A stretch of 64,000 nucleotides of DNA, taken from assembly GCA_904419525.1 (NCBI GenBank), contig CAJFRT010000004.1, positions 1-64,000 on the forward strand, given 5' to 3'. The position numbers and the translations under genes were made by a program. The notes under the pieces were generated by a model. It ran no database searches, was not told the DNA's origin, and saw only the letters and a list, made by a program, of their open reading frames with translations. Of this stretch, positions 20,168-29,408 are shown in pieces. The stretch comes from Candidatus Gallimonas merdae. GTDB taxonomy: Bacteria > Bacillota > Clostridia > Christensenellales > Borkfalkiaceae. Each line of letters opens with the position of its first letter. Positions within the stretch are counted from its first letter, which is position 1.

Positions 20168-21754
20168 ATGTGTTCGATTTTTTGCTGTACGGGGAAAAAC
20201 GTGTCCCGCAAGGAGATGGAGCGCTGCTTTTACAGGGCGCTTTCGCGCGGGCCGGATATGACGGCTCTGGAAGAGACGCCGGGCGGCTTTATGGGATTTC
20301 ACCGCCTTGCGATCATGGGGCTGAACGCTGCAGGGATGCAGCCTTTTACGCTGAACGGCAGCATGCTTGTCTGCAACGGCGAGATCTACGGGTTCCGTTC
20401 GTGGAAGCGCGTGCTGGAAGGGAAAGGATATGTCTTTCGTTCGGAGAGCGACTGCGAGGTCCTGCTGCCCCTGTATGCAGAATATGGGACAGGTATGTTC
20501 AGTATGCTCGATGCCGAATTTGCGCTCGTATTGTACGATGCGCGGCAGAACGAATACATTGCGGCGCGCGATCCGATCGGCATCCGTCCGCTCTATTACG
20601 GTTATCTTCGGGACGGCACGATCGTGTTCGCGAGCGAGCCCAAAAATCTTGTCGGTCTGGTCGCGGGGCGCATCATGCCCTTTCCGCCGGGGAAATATTA
20701 TTATAAAGGAAAATTCCATACCTACTGCGACATTGCCGACGTCGGGGAATATGTGCGCGGCGACCCGGACGAGGTGTGCGCCTCCATCCGCGATAAGCTC
20801 ATTGCGGGCATCCGGAAGCGGCTGGACAGCGACGCGCCCCTCGGTTTTTTGCTTTCGGGCGGACTTGACAGCTCGCTCGTCTGTTCCGTCGGCGAGCGGC
20901 TTCTGGGGAAACCCGTGCGCACCTTTGCGATCGGTATGCGCGAGGACGCCATCGATCTGAAATATGCCCGCGAAGTTGCTGCGCATATCCGTGCCGACCA
21001 CCATGAAATTTACATGACGCGCGAAGACGTGCTTGCCGCTCTCGAACAGGTCATTGCGGCGCTCGGAACGTATGACATCACTACCGTGCGTGCGTCTGTC
21101 GGTATGTACCTCGTCTGCCGCGAGATCCACCGCACGACGAATGTGCGCGTGCTGCTGACGGGGGAGATCTCCGACGAACTGTTTGGCTACAAGTACACCG
21201 ATTTTGCGCCCTCGGCGGCGGCATTCCAGGCGGAGGCGCAAAAGCGGATCCGCGAACTGCACATGTACGATGTGCTGCGTGCGGATCGCTGTATCAGCGT
21301 GCATTCGATGGAGGCGCGCGTGCCCTTCGGCGACCTTGATTTCGTCAGGTACGTCATGAGCATTGATCCGGAAATGAAACGCAACCGCTGCGGCAAGGGC
21401 AAGTACCTTTTGCGCCGCGCTTTCGCGCAGGGAGATTGGCTGCCGCAGGACATCCTCATGCGCGAGAAGGCGGCGTTTTCGGACGCGGTGGGGCATTCGA
21501 TGGTGGACGATCTGAAAGCACATGCCGAACGGCTGTACGGCGACGACTGGCGGCGGCGCGCGCAGAGGTATGACTACCACGCGACGCCCTTCACAAAAGA
21601 GAGCCTTCTGTACCGGGAGATCTTCGAAAAGTATTATCCCGGGCAGGCGTATATGGTGACGGATTTCTGGATGCCCAACAAAAACTGGCAGGGGTGCGAC
21701 GTGAACGATCCGAGCGCGCGCGTCCTTTCCAACTACGGCGACAGCGGAAAATAA
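20168..21754 (+). CDS. asnB: Asparagine synthase (glutamine-hydrolysing)
   Basis: The 528-residue enzyme makes asparagine from aspartate, glutamine and ATP. The class II glutaminase needs a cysteine directly after the initiator Met, which is met by the ATG at 20168 (MCSIF) and not by the ATG one codon earlier. Other marks are FHRLAIMG, CNGEIYG and the synthetase PP-loop LSGGLDSS near residue 230. An AAAGGAG site precedes the start. It lies 45 bases after the glutamate synthase genes on the same strand and ends at a strong terminator, so it is likely part of the same nitrogen operon. Confidence 0.95.
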   Translation: MCSIFCCTGKNVSRKEMERCFYRALSRGPDMTALEETPGGFMGFHRLAIMGLNAAGMQPFTLNGSMLVCNGEIYGFRSWKRVLEGKGYVFRSESDCEVLLPLYAEYGTGMFSMLDAEFALVLYDARQNEYIAARDPIGIRPLYYGYLRDGTIVFASEPKNLVGLVAGRIMPFPPGKYYYKGKFHTYCDIADVGEYVRGDPDEVCASIRDKLIAGIRKRLDSDAPLGFLLSGGLDSSLVCSVGERLLGKPVRTFAIGMREDAIDLKYAREVAAHIRADHHEIYMTREDVLAALEQVIAALGTYDITTVRASVGMYLVCREIHRTTNVRVLLTGEISDELFGYKYTDFAPSAAAFQAEAQKRIRELHMYDVLRADRCISVHSMEARVPFGDLDFVRYVMSIDPEMKRNRCGKGKYLLRRAFAQGDWLPQDILMREKAAFSDAVGHSMVDDLKAHAERLYGDDWRRRAQRYDYHATPFTKESLLYREIFEKYYPGQAYMVTDFWMPNKNWQGCDVNDPSARVLSNYGDSGK

Positions 21755-21757
21755 GGT

Positions 21758-21797
21758 GCGCCGCCCGCAGAGTATGCGGGCGGCGCGCAAACTTTTT
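21758..21797 (+). terminator. Terminator of the nitrogen operon
   Basis: A 12-bp GC-rich stem (GCGCCGCCCGCA and complement) with loop GAGTA lies 4 bases after asnB and is followed by AAACTTTTT. Confidence 0.85.
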
Positions 21798-21803
21798 CCC
21801 AAA

Positions 21804-21825
21804 AAATCGGAAAAATTTTCGATTT
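21804..21825. promoter_or_regulatory. Imperfect palindrome, possible operator
   Basis: AAATCG and CGATTT arms flank a 10-base A/T centre just 5 bases before the -35 box of the alcohol dehydrogenase gene. It fits a regulator site, but does not match the Rex consensus, and its A/T-rich nature makes chance possible. Confidence 0.3.
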
Positions 21826-21830
21826 GGGTC

Positions 21831-21859
21831 TTGACGAACGCTTTTTGTGCGTGTATAAT
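21831..21859 (+). promoter_or_regulatory. Promoter of the alcohol dehydrogenase gene
   Basis: TTGACG (21831-21836) and TATAAT (21854-21859) have a 17-base spacer, 57 bases before the ATG. Confidence 0.85.
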
Positions 21860-21916
21860 ATCCCATGGAAAAATTGTGAACATATTCTGTTCGCAAAAAT
21901 CAAAGGAGTAAGTTGT

Positions 21917-23140
21917 ATGGCAAGGTTTACGTTACCCAGAGATTTGTATCATGGAAAGGGCGCCATGGAAGCGCTCAAGACGTTCCAGGGCAAAAAGGCG
22001 ATGATCTGCGTCGGCGGCGGGTCGATGAAGAAATTCGGCTTCCTGGACAAGGCGGTCTCCTATCTGCAGGAAGCGGGCATGGAGGTCAAGCTCTTTGAGG
22101 GCATCGAGCCCGATCCTTCCGTTGAGACGGTCATGAAGGGCGCTCAGGCAATGCTTGAGTTCGAGCCCGACTGGATCATCGCAATGGGCGGCGGTTCTCC
22201 CATCGACGCGGCGAAAGCGATGTGGATCAAGTATGAGTATCCCGACATCACGTTTGAAGAGATGTGCAAGGTCTTCGGGATCCCTCAGCTGAGAAAGAAG
22301 GCAAAATTCTGCGCGATCTCCTCGACGAGCGGCACTGCGACGGAGGTCACCGCGTTCTCCATCATCACGGACTATCATAAGGGTATCAAATACCCGATCG
22401 CCGACTTCGAGATCACGCCCGACGTTGCGATCGTCGATCCCGAGCTTGCGGAGACGATGCCCAAGAAGCTCGTTGCGCACACGGGTATGGACGCAATGAC
22501 GCACGCGATCGAGGCCTATGTCTCCACCGCAAACTGCAACTATACCGATCCTCTTGCGATCTTCGCGATCAAGATGATCCAGAACGACCTCGTCGCTTCC
22601 TACAACGGCGACATGGCAAAGCGCGATGCAATGCACGACGCACAGTGCCTTGCCGGCATGGCGTTCTCCAACGCGCTCCTGGGCATCGTCCACTCGATGG
22701 CGCACAAGACGGGCGCGGCGTTCGCTGACTACGGCGCGCACATCATTCACGGTGCTGCAAACGCCATGTACCTGCCCAAGGTCATCGCTTTCAACGCGAA
22801 GAACCTGACGGCCCGCAAGCGCTATGGCCAGATCGCCGATTATATGGGCATCTGCAACAAGAGTGCAAGCGATTCCGAAAAGGTTCGCGCGCTCATCAAC
22901 TATCTCAGAAAGATGAACGACGACCTGAATATCCCGCACTGCATCAAGAACTACGGCGCTGACAGCTATCCCTGCGAGCAGGGCTTCGTTCCCGAAAACG
23001 TCTTCCTGGAAAGACTGCACGACATCGCCGTCAATGCCATTGGCGACGCATGCACGGGCTCCAATCCCCGCAAACCTTCCGTCGAGGAGATGGAAAAACT
23101 GCTCAAGTGCTGCTACTACGATACCGAAGTCGATTTCTGA
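21917..23140 (+). CDS. Iron-containing alcohol dehydrogenase
   Basis: The 407-residue protein belongs to the Fe-ADH (group III) family. It has the NAD-binding GGGSPIDAAK, the central TGMDAMTHAIEAYVS helix and the metal ligands in HSMAHKTGA and IIHGAANA. It is closest in layout to the AdhE C-terminal part and to butanol or lactaldehyde-type dehydrogenases. It would reduce an aldehyde with NAD(P)H in fermentation; the substrate cannot be read from sequence. The frame is open upstream, but the promoter and AAAGGAG site fix the ATG at 21917. Codon use is that of a highly expressed gene. It is a single-gene unit. Confidence 0.93.
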   Translation: MARFTLPRDLYHGKGAMEALKTFQGKKAMICVGGGSMKKFGFLDKAVSYLQEAGMEVKLFEGIEPDPSVETVMKGAQAMLEFEPDWIIAMGGGSPIDAAKAMWIKYEYPDITFEEMCKVFGIPQLRKKAKFCAISSTSGTATEVTAFSIITDYHKGIKYPIADFEITPDVAIVDPELAETMPKKLVAHTGMDAMTHAIEAYVSTANCNYTDPLAIFAIKMIQNDLVASYNGDMAKRDAMHDAQCLAGMAFSNALLGIVHSMAHKTGAAFADYGAHIIHGAANAMYLPKVIAFNAKNLTARKRYGQIADYMGICNKSASDSEKVRALINYLRKMNDDLNIPHCIKNYGADSYPCEQGFVPENVFLERLHDIAVNAIGDACTGSNPRKPSVEEMEKLLKCCYYDTEVDF

Positions 23141-23156
23141 TCACGGCAGACAATGC

Positions 23157-23188
23157 AAAAGGGGGACCCTTACAGGGGTCTCCCTTTT
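23157..23188 (+). terminator. Terminator of the alcohol dehydrogenase gene
   Basis: AAAAGGG-G-GACCC pairs with GGGTC-T-CCCTTTT around a short loop, 16 bases past the stop. Confidence 0.85.
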
Positions 23189-23225
23189 ATGCTTTCTGCG
23201 CATGATGTATGATAAAAAACAGGTA

Positions 23226-23255
23226 TTGGACATTGTGCGGACGGTATGATATAAT
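23226..23255 (+). promoter_or_regulatory. Promoter of the DUF3737 gene
   Basis: TTGGAC (23226-23231) and TATAAT (23250-23255) are 18 bases apart, 18 bases before the ATG. Confidence 0.65.
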
Positions 23256-23273
23256 CATGCAAAAACAAATGGA

Positions 23274-24140
23274 ATGATTACGATGAACACTCTGGAAGAC
23301 ATGCGGTTCGGGAAGGAGCGCGCGCTCTACGCCTCCCGTGGCCTGACTTTGCAAAACTGCCGCTTTGAGGGCGCCGAAGACGGCGAGTCCGCCCTCAAAG
23401 AAAGTGCTGAAATCCTCGCGCGGGACTGCTTTTTTGACCTCAGATATCCCTTATGGCATGTCCGCGGTGCGCGCCTTGAACGCTGTGAAATGACGCAGAA
23501 CTGCCGTGCCGCGCTCTGGTATGACAAAGATGTCACGATCTCCGGATGCACCATGAACGGCATCAAGGCGGTGCGCGAATGCGCAGATGTGCATGTTGCC
23601 GATACGCATATCTCTTCCCCGGAATTCGGCTGGAAGAGCCGTGGCATTGTTCTTGAAAACAGTTCGCTTGACTCCGAATACGCCTTTTTCGGGAGCCGCG
23701 GGATTCGGGCAAGTGGGCTGCGCTTTGAGGGGAAATATTCCTTTCAGTACACGCACGATGTACGAATCGAAAAGTCCGAACTGCACACGAAGGACGCATT
23801 CTGGCATGCAAAGAATGTGACGGTCACCGATTCGGAAGTGGACGGGGAATATTTGGGCTGGTATTCGGAGGGGCTGACGCTGATCCGCTGCCATATCAGG
23901 GGAACGCAGCCTCTTTGCTATTGCAAAAAACTGCGGCTCATCGATTGCACCATGGAAAACTGCGATCTTGCGTTTGAATACAGCGACGTGCGCGCCGTCG
24001 TGCGCGGGAGGATCGACTCCGTCAAAAACCCGCACCGGGGCCGCGTGATTGCCGATGAGATCGGCGAGATCATCACGACGCCGGACAGCGTGTACCCCGT
24101 TCACGCAGAAATTGTGCGAAGAGGGGACAAGGTCGGCTGA
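23274..24140 (+). CDS. DUF3737 family beta-helix protein
   Basis: The 288-residue protein is built of short repeats in which a strand ends in C or S followed by charged residues (for example LQNCRFEG, LERCEMTQ, ISGCTMNG, LENSSLDS, IEKSELHT, VTDSEVDG, LIRCHIRG). This is the pattern of a right-handed parallel beta-helix. The segments LKES, YPLWH, AFWHAKNV and GEYLGWYSE are typical of DUF3737, a family of unknown function that is common in gut Firmicutes. There is no signal peptide. It has its own promoter and terminator. A second ATG at 23283 is possible. Confidence 0.85.
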   Translation: MITMNTLEDMRFGKERALYASRGLTLQNCRFEGAEDGESALKESAEILARDCFFDLRYPLWHVRGARLERCEMTQNCRAALWYDKDVTISGCTMNGIKAVRECADVHVADTHISSPEFGWKSRGIVLENSSLDSEYAFFGSRGIRASGLRFEGKYSFQYTHDVRIEKSELHTKDAFWHAKNVTVTDSEVDGEYLGWYSEGLTLIRCHIRGTQPLCYCKKLRLIDCTMENCDLAFEYSDVRAVVRGRIDSVKNPHRGRVIADEIGEIITTPDSVYPVHAEIVRRGDKVG

Positions 24141-24149
24141 ATCGATCGG

Positions 24150-24180
24150 GGGAGCGCCGGACGGCCTCCCTTTTTATTTT
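24150..24180 (+). terminator. Terminator of the DUF3737 gene
   Basis: GGGAG-C-GCC pairs with GGC-CTCCC, followed by TTTTTATTTT. It overlaps the 3' end of the convergent glycosyltransferase gene. Confidence 0.75.
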
Positions 24181-25211
24181 GCAAAGAAAGCGGTGTTGTG
24201 CACTACGGAGGGGTGATCGGGCGCCAGTTCGGCGGCGCGGGCATGGCAGGCGCGCGCCTTTGCCTCATCTCCGAGCGCATAATGGCAGAATGTAAGCCCG
24301 AGCAGGGGGAAGAGCGTTCGCTCTGCTTCAAGGTCAAAATCGCCTTCGGCGGAGCGGTCCGGACATTCCATGGCGCGCTCGTACCACCAGATCGCCTCGC
24401 GCAGTTTTCCCGTTTCCTGCATGATCCTTCCGACCGCATGACAGATACCGCCCCGCGGCAGCCCGTAGCGGAAGGAAGAAAAGAGGGCGTCGAGCGCGCG
24501 TTCCGTGTCCTTTTTCATGCGATAGCAGTCCGAAAGTACACGGCACGCCTCGATCTTGTTGACATACCAGCCGTCGCCCGCGAGCATCTCCTCCAGAACG
24601 GCTGCAGCCTCCGTATACAGATGGTTATAGTACAGTTCCCGGCCGTAATAAAAGAGGTCTCGCCCGCCGAGCTGTTCTTCGGCGCGCCATTTCTGATAGA
24701 TGTGAAGATTGCGCGCGCCGCGCGGCTTCTCGCTCCCCAGATGCCGAACGGTAAAGTCGTCCCGGATCACTTTTCCATGCGGGGTGATGCATTCGTGCAC
24801 GCGCCCCTCCCAGAGAAACCCCGATGCGCGCCGCATCACGCGCTCACGGAAATAGGTGCAGCCGCCGTTTTCATATCTGCACACGGCCATGTCTGCCTGT
24901 TCCTTTTCCATGCGCAGTTTCAGCGCGCGCAGGCGCGGAAGCATTTCCGGGGCGATCAGGTCGTCTGCGTCCAGCCACATCAGCAGATCGCCGCGCGCAT
25001 TGCGGAAGGAAGCGTTGCGGGCGGCGGAAAAGTCGTCTGTCCACGGAAAGAAAAAAATACGGTCGGTAAAGCGTCGCGCAATTTCCTGTGTCCCGTCTGT
25101 GCTTCCCGTATCGACGATCACAATTTCGTCCGCTTCGTCTTTTATGCTGTTCAGGCACCGTTCCAGCACCTTTTCTTCGTCCCGCACGATCATGCAGACT
25201 GACAGGTTCAT
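24174..25211 (-). CDS. Family 2 glycosyltransferase with TPR-like tail
   Basis: The 345-residue protein has an N-terminal GT-A domain with the motifs [19 protein letters not shown] and the DxD-type WLDADD near residue 90. The C-terminal half is helical with TPR-like repeats. This layout is seen in glycosyltransferases that modify proteins or peptides (SunS-like). The ATG at 25211 has a GGAGGT site 5 bases upstream. It is divergent from a collagen-like surface protein gene, and proteins of that type are often O-glycosylated on threonine, so the neighbour is a plausible substrate. That last point is inference. Confidence 0.85.
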   Translation of the reverse strand: MNLSVCMIVRDEEKVLERCLNSIKDEADEIVIVDTGSTDGTQEIARRFTDRIFFFPWTDDFSAARNASFRNARGDLLMWLDADDLIAPEMLPRLRALKLRMEKEQADMAVCRYENGGCTYFRERVMRRASGFLWEGRVHECITPHGKVIRDDFTVRHLGSEKPRGARNLHIYQKWRAEEQLGGRDLFYYGRELYYNHLYTEAAAVLEEMLAGDGWYVNKIEACRVLSDCYRMKKDTERALDALFSSFRYGLPRGGICHAVGRIMQETGKLREAIWWYERAMECPDRSAEGDFDLEAERTLFPLLGLTFCHYALGDEAKARACHARAAELAPDHPSVVHNTAFFAK

Positions 25212-25309
25212 TGTCACCTCCGAATGGGATCACCGCTTATGATATAGTACGGGCAATGCGGAATTTGCGTGCATTGCCTGCGCGCATCTGCGCGAATACG
25301 GAGGAAAAG

Positions 25310-25830
<521 letters not shown>

Positions 25831-25859
25831 TTGAAATCCCCGTGCGGATATGCTATAAT
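25831..25859 (+). promoter_or_regulatory. Promoter of the defence operon
   Basis: TTGAAA (25831-25836) and TATAAT (25854-25859) are 17 bases apart, 34 bases before the regulator ATG. Confidence 0.8.
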
Positions 25860-25892
25860 TATTTTGTAATACGATTTGGACGAGGTGACAGC

Positions 25893-26096
25893 ATGGCAAT
25901 CAGCTACAATAAGTTATGGAAACTACTCATCGACAAGGGAATGACAAAGACGCAAATGCGCCTTCAAGCAGATATTTCCACAACGACGCTTGCCAAACTC
26001 GGAAAAAATGAGACCGTTTCGATGGACGTCCTCTTAAAGATCTGCAAACTGCTCGACTGCAACGTCGGCGACATTATGGATATAGTTACTGATTAA
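25893..26096 (+). CDS. XRE-family helix-turn-helix regulator
   Basis: The 67-residue protein is a single Cro/C1-type domain of the short YozG-like class. It has the helix-turn-helix segment TKTQMRLQADISTTTLAKL and the ending LLKICKLLDCNVGDIMDIV. It probably binds DNA as a dimer. The ATG at 25893 follows a GAGGTGA site by 5 bases. It is the first gene of the cargo operon, 18 bases before the helicase, so it likely sets expression of the defence genes by autoregulation. Small regulators of this kind often lead restriction operons. Confidence 0.88.
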   Translation: MAISYNKLWKLLIDKGMTKTQMRLQADISTTTLAKLGKNETVSMDVLLKICKLLDCNVGDIMDIVTD

Positions 26097-26114
26097 GTAA
26101 AAGGGGATAAGGTT

Positions 26115-29100
26115 ATGGCTTCAATTATTGATAACAAAAAAAAGACCATGTTGGATTCATTAAAAAATGCATTGAATCAAGCTGAAAGTGTTAATATTTT
26201 AACTGCATTTTTCTATTTTTCTGGTTTTAATGCTTTGGCTGAAGAATTGAAAGATAAAAAAATTAGAATATTGGTTGGTAATACTATTGACCCTGAAGCT
26301 ATAGGTGAGCTTTGTCGAGCAGTCGCAGATGACACAGATGAACCATTGGAGCACTATGCCAAAAGGAGTTTCAAGAAGCTGAGCAACTTGCAAAAGAAGC
26401 GGTTATATATTGATAGTTTTGTAGAGTTATTCAATAAGTCATCCTTATCAAATGAGTTTGATGAAACTGAGAGTCAAAAAGTTTTTAAAATGTTTTTGGA
26501 TAAACTCAATGATGGTAGCCTTGAAATAAGACTTACCAGCTCCCTTAATCATGCAAAAGCTTTCATATTAACAAACAAGTATGAATACTCTTGTTTCGGT
26601 GATCAAAAAGGTGTTGTTTTTACAGGCTCCTCTAATTTTACATATAATGGATTACTCGGACAAGGGGAGATGAACGAGCGGTTTAGTGACAACGACAAGT
26701 ATGAAGAATATCTATCTGAGTTTGAATCTCTTTGGCAGGATGGTAAAACAATTGATATTTCAGTTTCTGGCGGTAATGATGATTTTGTTCAGGAAGTAAA
26801 AAAGAAACTGTGGATTTTTGCACAGCCATCACCCTATCACATTTTTATTCGTATTCTTTTTGAGTTGTACGCTGCTGTTGAAAGTACAAATGTCAAAACG
26901 CCATATGAGATTTCTGGTGGTAAGTTTACCAACCTTAAATATCAGATTGATGCTATTCAGTATGGCATAGATTGTATTAATAAAAATAACGGTGTCATTA
27001 TTGCGGATGTCGTTGGTTTAGGCAAATCAATTATTGCTTCTGCAATAGCTTATAATCTTGACATAAAGAGGACAATTATAATAGCTCCTCCTCATCTTGT
27101 AGAACAATGGAATGATTATCAGCAGGACTTTGGCCTTCGCGGAGTTAAAATTTATAGCAGCGGCAAGATAGAAGAGCTTTACAATACTTATTCTTCCGAC
27201 CCAAATCCTATTCTGTATATTATTGATGAAGCGCATAGATATAGAAACGAGCTAAGCGAAAGCTACCAATGGTTACACCAATTGACGCGTTCTAATCCGG
27301 AGAATAAGGTTATTCTGCTTACTGCAACTCCATACAATAACAGACCCCAGGATTTGTTTGCGCTCATAAAATTATTCCAGACGCCCAGCAGATCAACTAT
27401 TAATTCGGTTGACAATTTAAGTGTGCGCTTTCGTGAACTTATAGCAAGATATAACAGCTTAGAAAAGGAAGGAAAAAAGAACCTTACAGCCGAAATTAAG
27501 TCTGAACTTGAAAAATTGAGCAAGCAATTGCGTACTATCATTGACCCAGTTATTGTACGTCGTAGCCGTATCGATTTGAAAGAAATTAAAGAGTATGCAG
27601 ATGATTTAACAATTCAAGGGATACAGTTCCCAGAAGTTATGGGGCCGGAGCTTGTTGAATATGATTTAGCCGAAATAAGAGGTCTTTATATAAGGACTTT
27701 GGAGCAATTGAGTAATGATTTTATCTGCGCACGCTATAATCCGGCGGCATATTTAATTGATCCGCAGGGATTTATGGAAAAATACGGTGAACTCTTTGAT
27801 GAAACTGATATTCGCCAATTCCAAAGAAACTTGGCAAAATTTATTCAAAGATTGCTCGTTATGCGGTTTGAAAGCTCAAAATCTGCTTTTAAATCTACGC
27901 TTGAAAATATCCTGACTTCTTATGAGAATATAAAAAAATGGTGGGCGAAAGGATATGTGCCTATAAAAAAGCGCGGCTATTTACCCGATCCGGATGAGGA
28001 TGAAATAGAGGAAACATTAAAAGAGATTAATGATTTATCGAATGAAGAAATAGACGTAACAAAGATAAAGAAAAAAGCCATTCCTTTCGAAAGAAGTTTG
28101 TTTAAGGAAGAATATCTTGACGCAATAGAAAGCGACATCAGGCTTTTGACAAAAATAAAGAAGGCGTGGTTCGATTCGGAAGATATAGGTTTTGACCCTA
28201 AATATAATGAGGTTAAAGTCACAATAACTAAGTTGCTTGACCAAAAGCCGGAAAGAAAAATTGTTATTTTTTCTTCCTATGCAGATACAGCAAATTACGT
28301 CCATGAAAAATTAGATGCCGATGGTTTCAGAACCTTACTCTATACAGGTGGTGCCGCGAAAATAGATAGAGCTGTTGTCAGACAAAACTTTGACGCATCG
28401 TGCAGACCTGAAGAACAGAAAAATAATTTCGACATTATTGTTGCAACAGATGCCCTTAGCGAAGGTTTCAACCTGAACAGAGCAGGTGTTATCATCAACT
28501 ACGATATTCCCTATAACCCTACCCGTGTCGTTCAAAGAATAGGTCGTATTAACCGTATAAATAAGAAGATGTTCGATGAAATCTTTATTTATAACTTTTT
28601 CCCGACAGATATTGGTGAAAGGAGTACGCTCATTAAGGGTATATCTACCTTAAAGATGCTGCTTATAAATAATATTGTTGGCAGCGACACAAAGACATTA
28701 ACGCCAAACGAAACCTTGCAAAGCTATTTCAAAAGGCAATTTGATGAAGCCGACACGGGTGCCGCTGAAAAGAGCTGGGACAATGAATATCGCAATATCT
28801 ATAATGCAGTAAAGCACAACACCACTCTTTATGATGATATAATGCAAATTCCCGAAAGGGCACGCATTGTCCGTAAGAATTGTAATAAAGTCTGTGCAAT
28901 ATCTTTTGCTAAGCGAGGAAATAATTCATTGTTCGCTATTGCTGAACCGTTTGCAACAAAAGCCCATATTGTTTCTCCCGAAGACGTATTAGGACTTTTT
29001 AAAGCTGATATTGACGAGAAAAGTTACGAATTTGATGTTGATCTTGACAAAAAGTTCTCAATTCTTCGTGATGAATTGCAAAAGCCCTACCCTAAAGTAA

Positions 29101-29408
29101 AGCTTGATAAAAGGCGTGCAAATGCAATAGAAAATATTAAAAAGCTTTTGTCGGTATATCCGGCAGAAAAGGACTATTTGAAAGACTTGCTGGATGTTAT
29201 CAGCACTTATGATGACCTGAGCGATGGCGAATTGCGTTATCTTGCAAAGCTGTCCATTCGGCAGAATAACATAAAGGATATAATTGACGAGTTAAAACAA
29301 CGCATTCCCGCTCATTATATAATTCAGATTAAAGAAAAAGCTGAAAGTATAGACGCCCAAACGGAAATCATAATGTTTACAGAGGATTTAAGAGATGATA
29401 ACAATTAA
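26115..29408 (+). CDS. PLD-domain SNF2/DEAH helicase, defence-associated
   Basis: The 1097-residue protein joins an N-terminal phospholipase D-like domain to a superfamily 2 helicase. The PLD part has HAK (146-148) and GSSNFT (171-176), a single HKD-type site. The helicase has GLGKS near residue 302, DEAH near 371, TATPY near 402 and motif VI QRIGRINR near 808. Proteins like this occur in restriction and DISARM-like systems, where they translocate on DNA and may cut it. It overlaps the methylase gene by 14 bases, so the two are translationally coupled. Base composition is AT-rich, unlike the host genes around the element. Confidence 0.88.
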   Translation: MASIIDNKKKTMLDSLKNALNQAESVNILTAFFYFSGFNALAEELKDKKIRILVGNTIDPEAIGELCRAVADDTDEPLEHYAKRSFKKLSNLQKKRLYIDSFVELFNKSSLSNEFDETESQKVFKMFLDKLNDGSLEIRLTSSLNHAKAFILTNKYEYSCFGDQKGVVFTGSSNFTYNGLLGQGEMNERFSDNDKYEEYLSEFESLWQDGKTIDISVSGGNDDFVQEVKKKLWIFAQPSPYHIFIRILFELYAAVESTNVKTPYEISGGKFTNLKYQIDAIQYGIDCINKNNGVIIADVVGLGKSIIASAIAYNLDIKRTIIIAPPHLVEQWNDYQQDFGLRGVKIYSSGKIEELYNTYSSDPNPILYIIDEAHRYRNELSESYQWLHQLTRSNPENKVILLTATPYNNRPQDLFALIKLFQTPSRSTINSVDNLSVRFRELIARYNSLEKEGKKNLTAEIKSELEKLSKQLRTIIDPVIVRRSRIDLKEIKEYADDLTIQGIQFPEVMGPELVEYDLAEIRGLYIRTLEQLSNDFICARYNPAAYLIDPQGFMEKYGELFDETDIRQFQRNLAKFIQRLLVMRFESSKSAFKSTLENILTSYENIKKWWAKGYVPIKKRGYLPDPDEDEIEETLKEINDLSNEEIDVTKIKKKAIPFERSLFKEEYLDAIESDIRLLTKIKKAWFDSEDIGFDPKYNEVKVTITKLLDQKPERKIVIFSSYADTANYVHEKLDADGFRTLLYTGGAAKIDRAVVRQNFDASCRPEEQKNNFDIIVATDALSEGFNLNRAGVIINYDIPYNPTRVVQRIGRINRINKKMFDEIFIYNFFPTDIGERSTLIKGISTLKMLLINNIVGSDTKTLTPNETLQSYFKRQFDEADTGAAEKSWDNEYRNIYNAVKHNTTLYDDIMQIPERARIVRKNCNKVCAISFAKRGNNSLFAIAEPFATKAHIVSPEDVLGLFKADIDEKSYEFDVDLDKKFSILRDELQKPYPKVKLDKRRANAIENIKKLLSVYPAEKDYLKDLLDVISTYDDLSDGELRYLAKLSIRQNNIKDIIDELKQRIPAHYIIQIKEKAESIDAQTEIIMFTEDLRDDNN

